Positions 40,642-41,750 of a stretch of 41,750 bases of DNA are shown here, one piece after another. Position 1 is the stretch's first letter. Every line of letters begins with the position of its first letter. This stretch comes from an uncultured Actinomycetes bacterium (GTDB taxonomy: Bacteria; Actinomycetota; Thermoleophilia; Solirubrobacterales; Thermoleophilaceae). The stretch is from NCBI GenBank assembly GCA_946481495.1, contig CAMLNW010000001.1, forward strand, positions 1 to 41,750. Direction: 5' to 3'. Made by a program: the position numbers and the translations under genes. The notes beneath the pieces were generated by a model that was not told the origin of the DNA, did not search any database, and saw only the letters and a list, made by a program, of their open reading frames with translations.

Positions 40642-41328
40642 ATGGGAGACGGCATCATGGCGCGCACCAATCTCTTCTCCTGGCGCCACCGACAGGCTGC
40701 GAAGGCGTCACGTCGCGGTGCGGCCAAGGAGGCGCTGGTGGATGTCGCTCCTGCTCGTCCTTCGGCGGTCCCGCACGAGGACAGACCTCGCCTTGACGAG
40801 GATCTCCGTGATGACATCAAGCAGGTCATTGCCCTGGCGATTGCGGCCGCCCAGCGCGAGCGCGCGGCCGCTGAGAGCTTGTACGTGCGTGGACGTAACA
40901 CGATCGCCTTTACAGCGGCACTGTTTACGGCAGTGCAAGCAGGATTCCTAACGAGCGTAGGAAGGGAATCCGGCGGAGACGTTCTCCTGTCTGGCGCGGA
41001 GCAAGTCCGGATTGCCCTTGCCGGCGCTGGGGCTGCCGTGGGGCTCGTAGTGGCAGTCGGGGTGTTGGTGTTCTGGCTCGACCGGCCTCGTGAAATGAAG
41101 TTGATTGGCGCTGGAACTCTGCTCGACGCCTGGCTCAATCCAGACGACGACGAGGCACAACATGCCGTACTGGCAACTCTCGCGGGACGGGCTATTCAGG
41201 AGGAGGCGGCCTGGGCGGATAGCAACCAGGACCGTCGTCGCGCGGTTCTAGCAGTGGGAATTTCCTGTGCGGTCGGTGGTCTGGCACTCGTTGCGGAGAT
41301 CGTTCTCTTATTCTTCGGGCTTAGATGA
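40642..41328 (+). CDS. Three-TM element protein of unknown function
   Basis: A 228-residue protein. A basic N-terminus (residues 1-30) and a helical stretch LRDDIKQVIALAIAAAQRER precede TM1 (about 87-105), TM2 (about 122-146), a soluble part (GTLLDAWLNPDDDEAQHAVL) and TM3 (about 201-226). No known family was recognised. Small multi-TM proteins with a helical cytosolic part, coupled to a soluble partner on mobile elements, are common among membrane-acting defence or toxin effectors; that is only an analogy. Its stop overlaps the start of the next gene (ATGA), so the two are a functional pair. Confidence 0.7.
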   Translation: MGDGIMARTNLFSWRHRQAAKASRRGAAKEALVDVAPARPSAVPHEDRPRLDEDLRDDIKQVIALAIAAAQRERAAAESLYVRGRNTIAFTAALFTAVQAGFLTSVGRESGGDVLLSGAEQVRIALAGAGAAVGLVVAVGVLVFWLDRPREMKLIGAGTLLDAWLNPDDDEAQHAVLATLAGRAIQEEAAWADSNQDRRRAVLAVGISCAVGGLALVAEIVLLFFGLR

Positions 41329-41750
41329 GTGATGCCCAAGAGGGAGACGCAGGCGAGGAGTCCACGGACATCGATTCTGTTGGTGCTGAGCAAGCGCTAA
41401 CAGACGATGCGCCCCGTCGAAAGACGGAGTTATTCGACCTGATTCGTCAGACGCTTCCGAAGGACACTCGCAACTATGCGGTAGCGCCAGTTTTGGGGGA
41501 GAGGCTTCGCGCGGTATTCGATGGAGATGGACTGACTTCTGTTGGAGGCGCGCCAGAGGTAGTCGGTGAGTTCCTGGTGCGGCTTCACAGCCTCCTGGCT
41601 GCGCTCGATGCCCAGGTTCTTCTTACGACCTTGAACTTCTCGTCAAGTGTGGTCATCGAGCTTCAGCCACTCGTCCCAGAGTCGGCCGAGATCCAAGCGA
41701 ACGACCTAGCTGAGACAGATCCGGACGGGGTACTGCAACGTCGCGATCTC
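41325..41750 (+). CDS. Unknown protein coupled to the three-TM protein, 3' end missing
   Basis: The frame from ATG 41325 is open to the window edge (142 codons). The ATG overlaps the preceding stop by four bases. The product begins with an acidic disordered stretch (MSDAQEGDAGEESTDIDSV), then a folded-looking region: KTELFDLIRQTLPKDTRNYA, VLGERLRAVFDGDGL, VVGEFLVRLHSLLAALDAQV, LLTTLNFSSSVVIELQPLV. No family was recognised and no membrane helix is seen so far. It is cargo of the mobile element; the function of the pair cannot be judged from this fragment. Confidence 0.7.
   Translation, partial: MSDAQEGDAGEESTDIDSVGAEQALTDDAPRRKTELFDLIRQTLPKDTRNYAVAPVLGERLRAVFDGDGLTSVGGAPEVVGEFLVRLHSLLAALDAQVLLTTLNFSSSVVIELQPLVPESAEIQANDLAETDPDGVLQRRDL

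Larger units (their letters stand above)
29050..41750. mobile_element. Integrative mobilizable/conjugative element, left part
   Basis: From the tRNA-Ala(CGC) 3' end to the window edge the genes are integrase, PIN, SIR2, HerA, HTH proteins, MobF relaxase, toxin-antitoxin and unknown cargo, with no housekeeping function. Several use codons ending in A/T much more often than the flanking chromosome. No second copy of the tRNA 3' end is found inside the window, so the far end lies beyond 41750. No type IV secretion genes are seen, so self-transfer is unproven. Confidence 0.8.

Noticed and set aside
1..41750. CRISPR array or insertion sequence
   Set aside because: No regularly spaced repeats and no transposase-like protein were found in any frame.

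Overview
The window is very GC-rich DNA with many GTG/TTG starts. It reads as a chromosome segment of a high-GC Gram-positive bacterium, most likely an actinobacterium near Solirubrobacterales/Thermoleophilia. Supporting signs are a DUF5996-type gene, DtxR/IdeR-like iron boxes in front of an HtaA haem-uptake gene, secreted proteins with Arg/Lys-rich C-terminal beta domains, and no outer-membrane genes. The lineage is inferred from gene style; no 16S or core marker is present. Many genes carry a TANNNT hexamer 6-8 nt before the start codon, suggesting frequent leaderless transcription.

Region 1 (1-29049) is chromosomal. It opens with the 5' part of a CHASE3 sensor gene (minus strand, cut by the window edge). 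Next come a small protein plus nucleotidyltransferase pair, an SRPBCC protein, a membrane-anchored sulfatase-like enzyme and a small membrane protein. The operon lipB-lipA-59-aa membrane protein-D,D-carboxypeptidase (4240-7021) follows, then a stand-alone LigD-type polymerase domain (minus), tRNA-Ala(TGC) and a MetF-like reductase. An iron-responsive unit (9260-13529) has two palindromic iron boxes, a small neocarzinostatin-like secreted protein, an intergenic hairpin and a 1202-aa protein with two HtaA haem-binding domains. After it lie a six-TM GAF-GGDEF cyclase, a DUF5996 protein, a secreted seven-bladed beta-propeller, a VapBC pair, a subtilisin-like protease, a membrane PAS-GGDEF-HD-GYP protein, a DHA2-type efflux pump and two tandem S51 peptidases.

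The most interesting chromosomal locus is 25031-28143. A cobalamin riboswitch precedes a secreted protein with an alpha/alpha toroid plus a DUF4430-like beta domain, the architecture of animal transcobalamin/intrinsic factor, followed by a second secreted DUF4430-like protein. This looks like an extracellular B12-binding system. A cupin-like membrane protein and an acidic protein of unknown role (minus) and tRNA-Ala(CGC) close the region.

Region 2 (about 29050 to the window end) is an integrative mobilizable or conjugative element next to tRNA-Ala(CGC). It has a tyrosine integrase with an inserted helix-turn-helix-like segment, a lone PIN nuclease, a SIR2-HerA defence pair, a small sigma-70-region-4-like protein and two paralogous XRE regulators under near-identical boxes. 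A C-rich tract and a MobF relaxase-helicase follow, then an unassigned protein and a RelE-like toxin with a MerR-type HTH antitoxin. A three-TM protein translationally coupled to an unknown gene runs off the end. Defence and cargo genes use less GC-biased codons than the chromosome, consistent with transfer. The distal attachment site is not visible.
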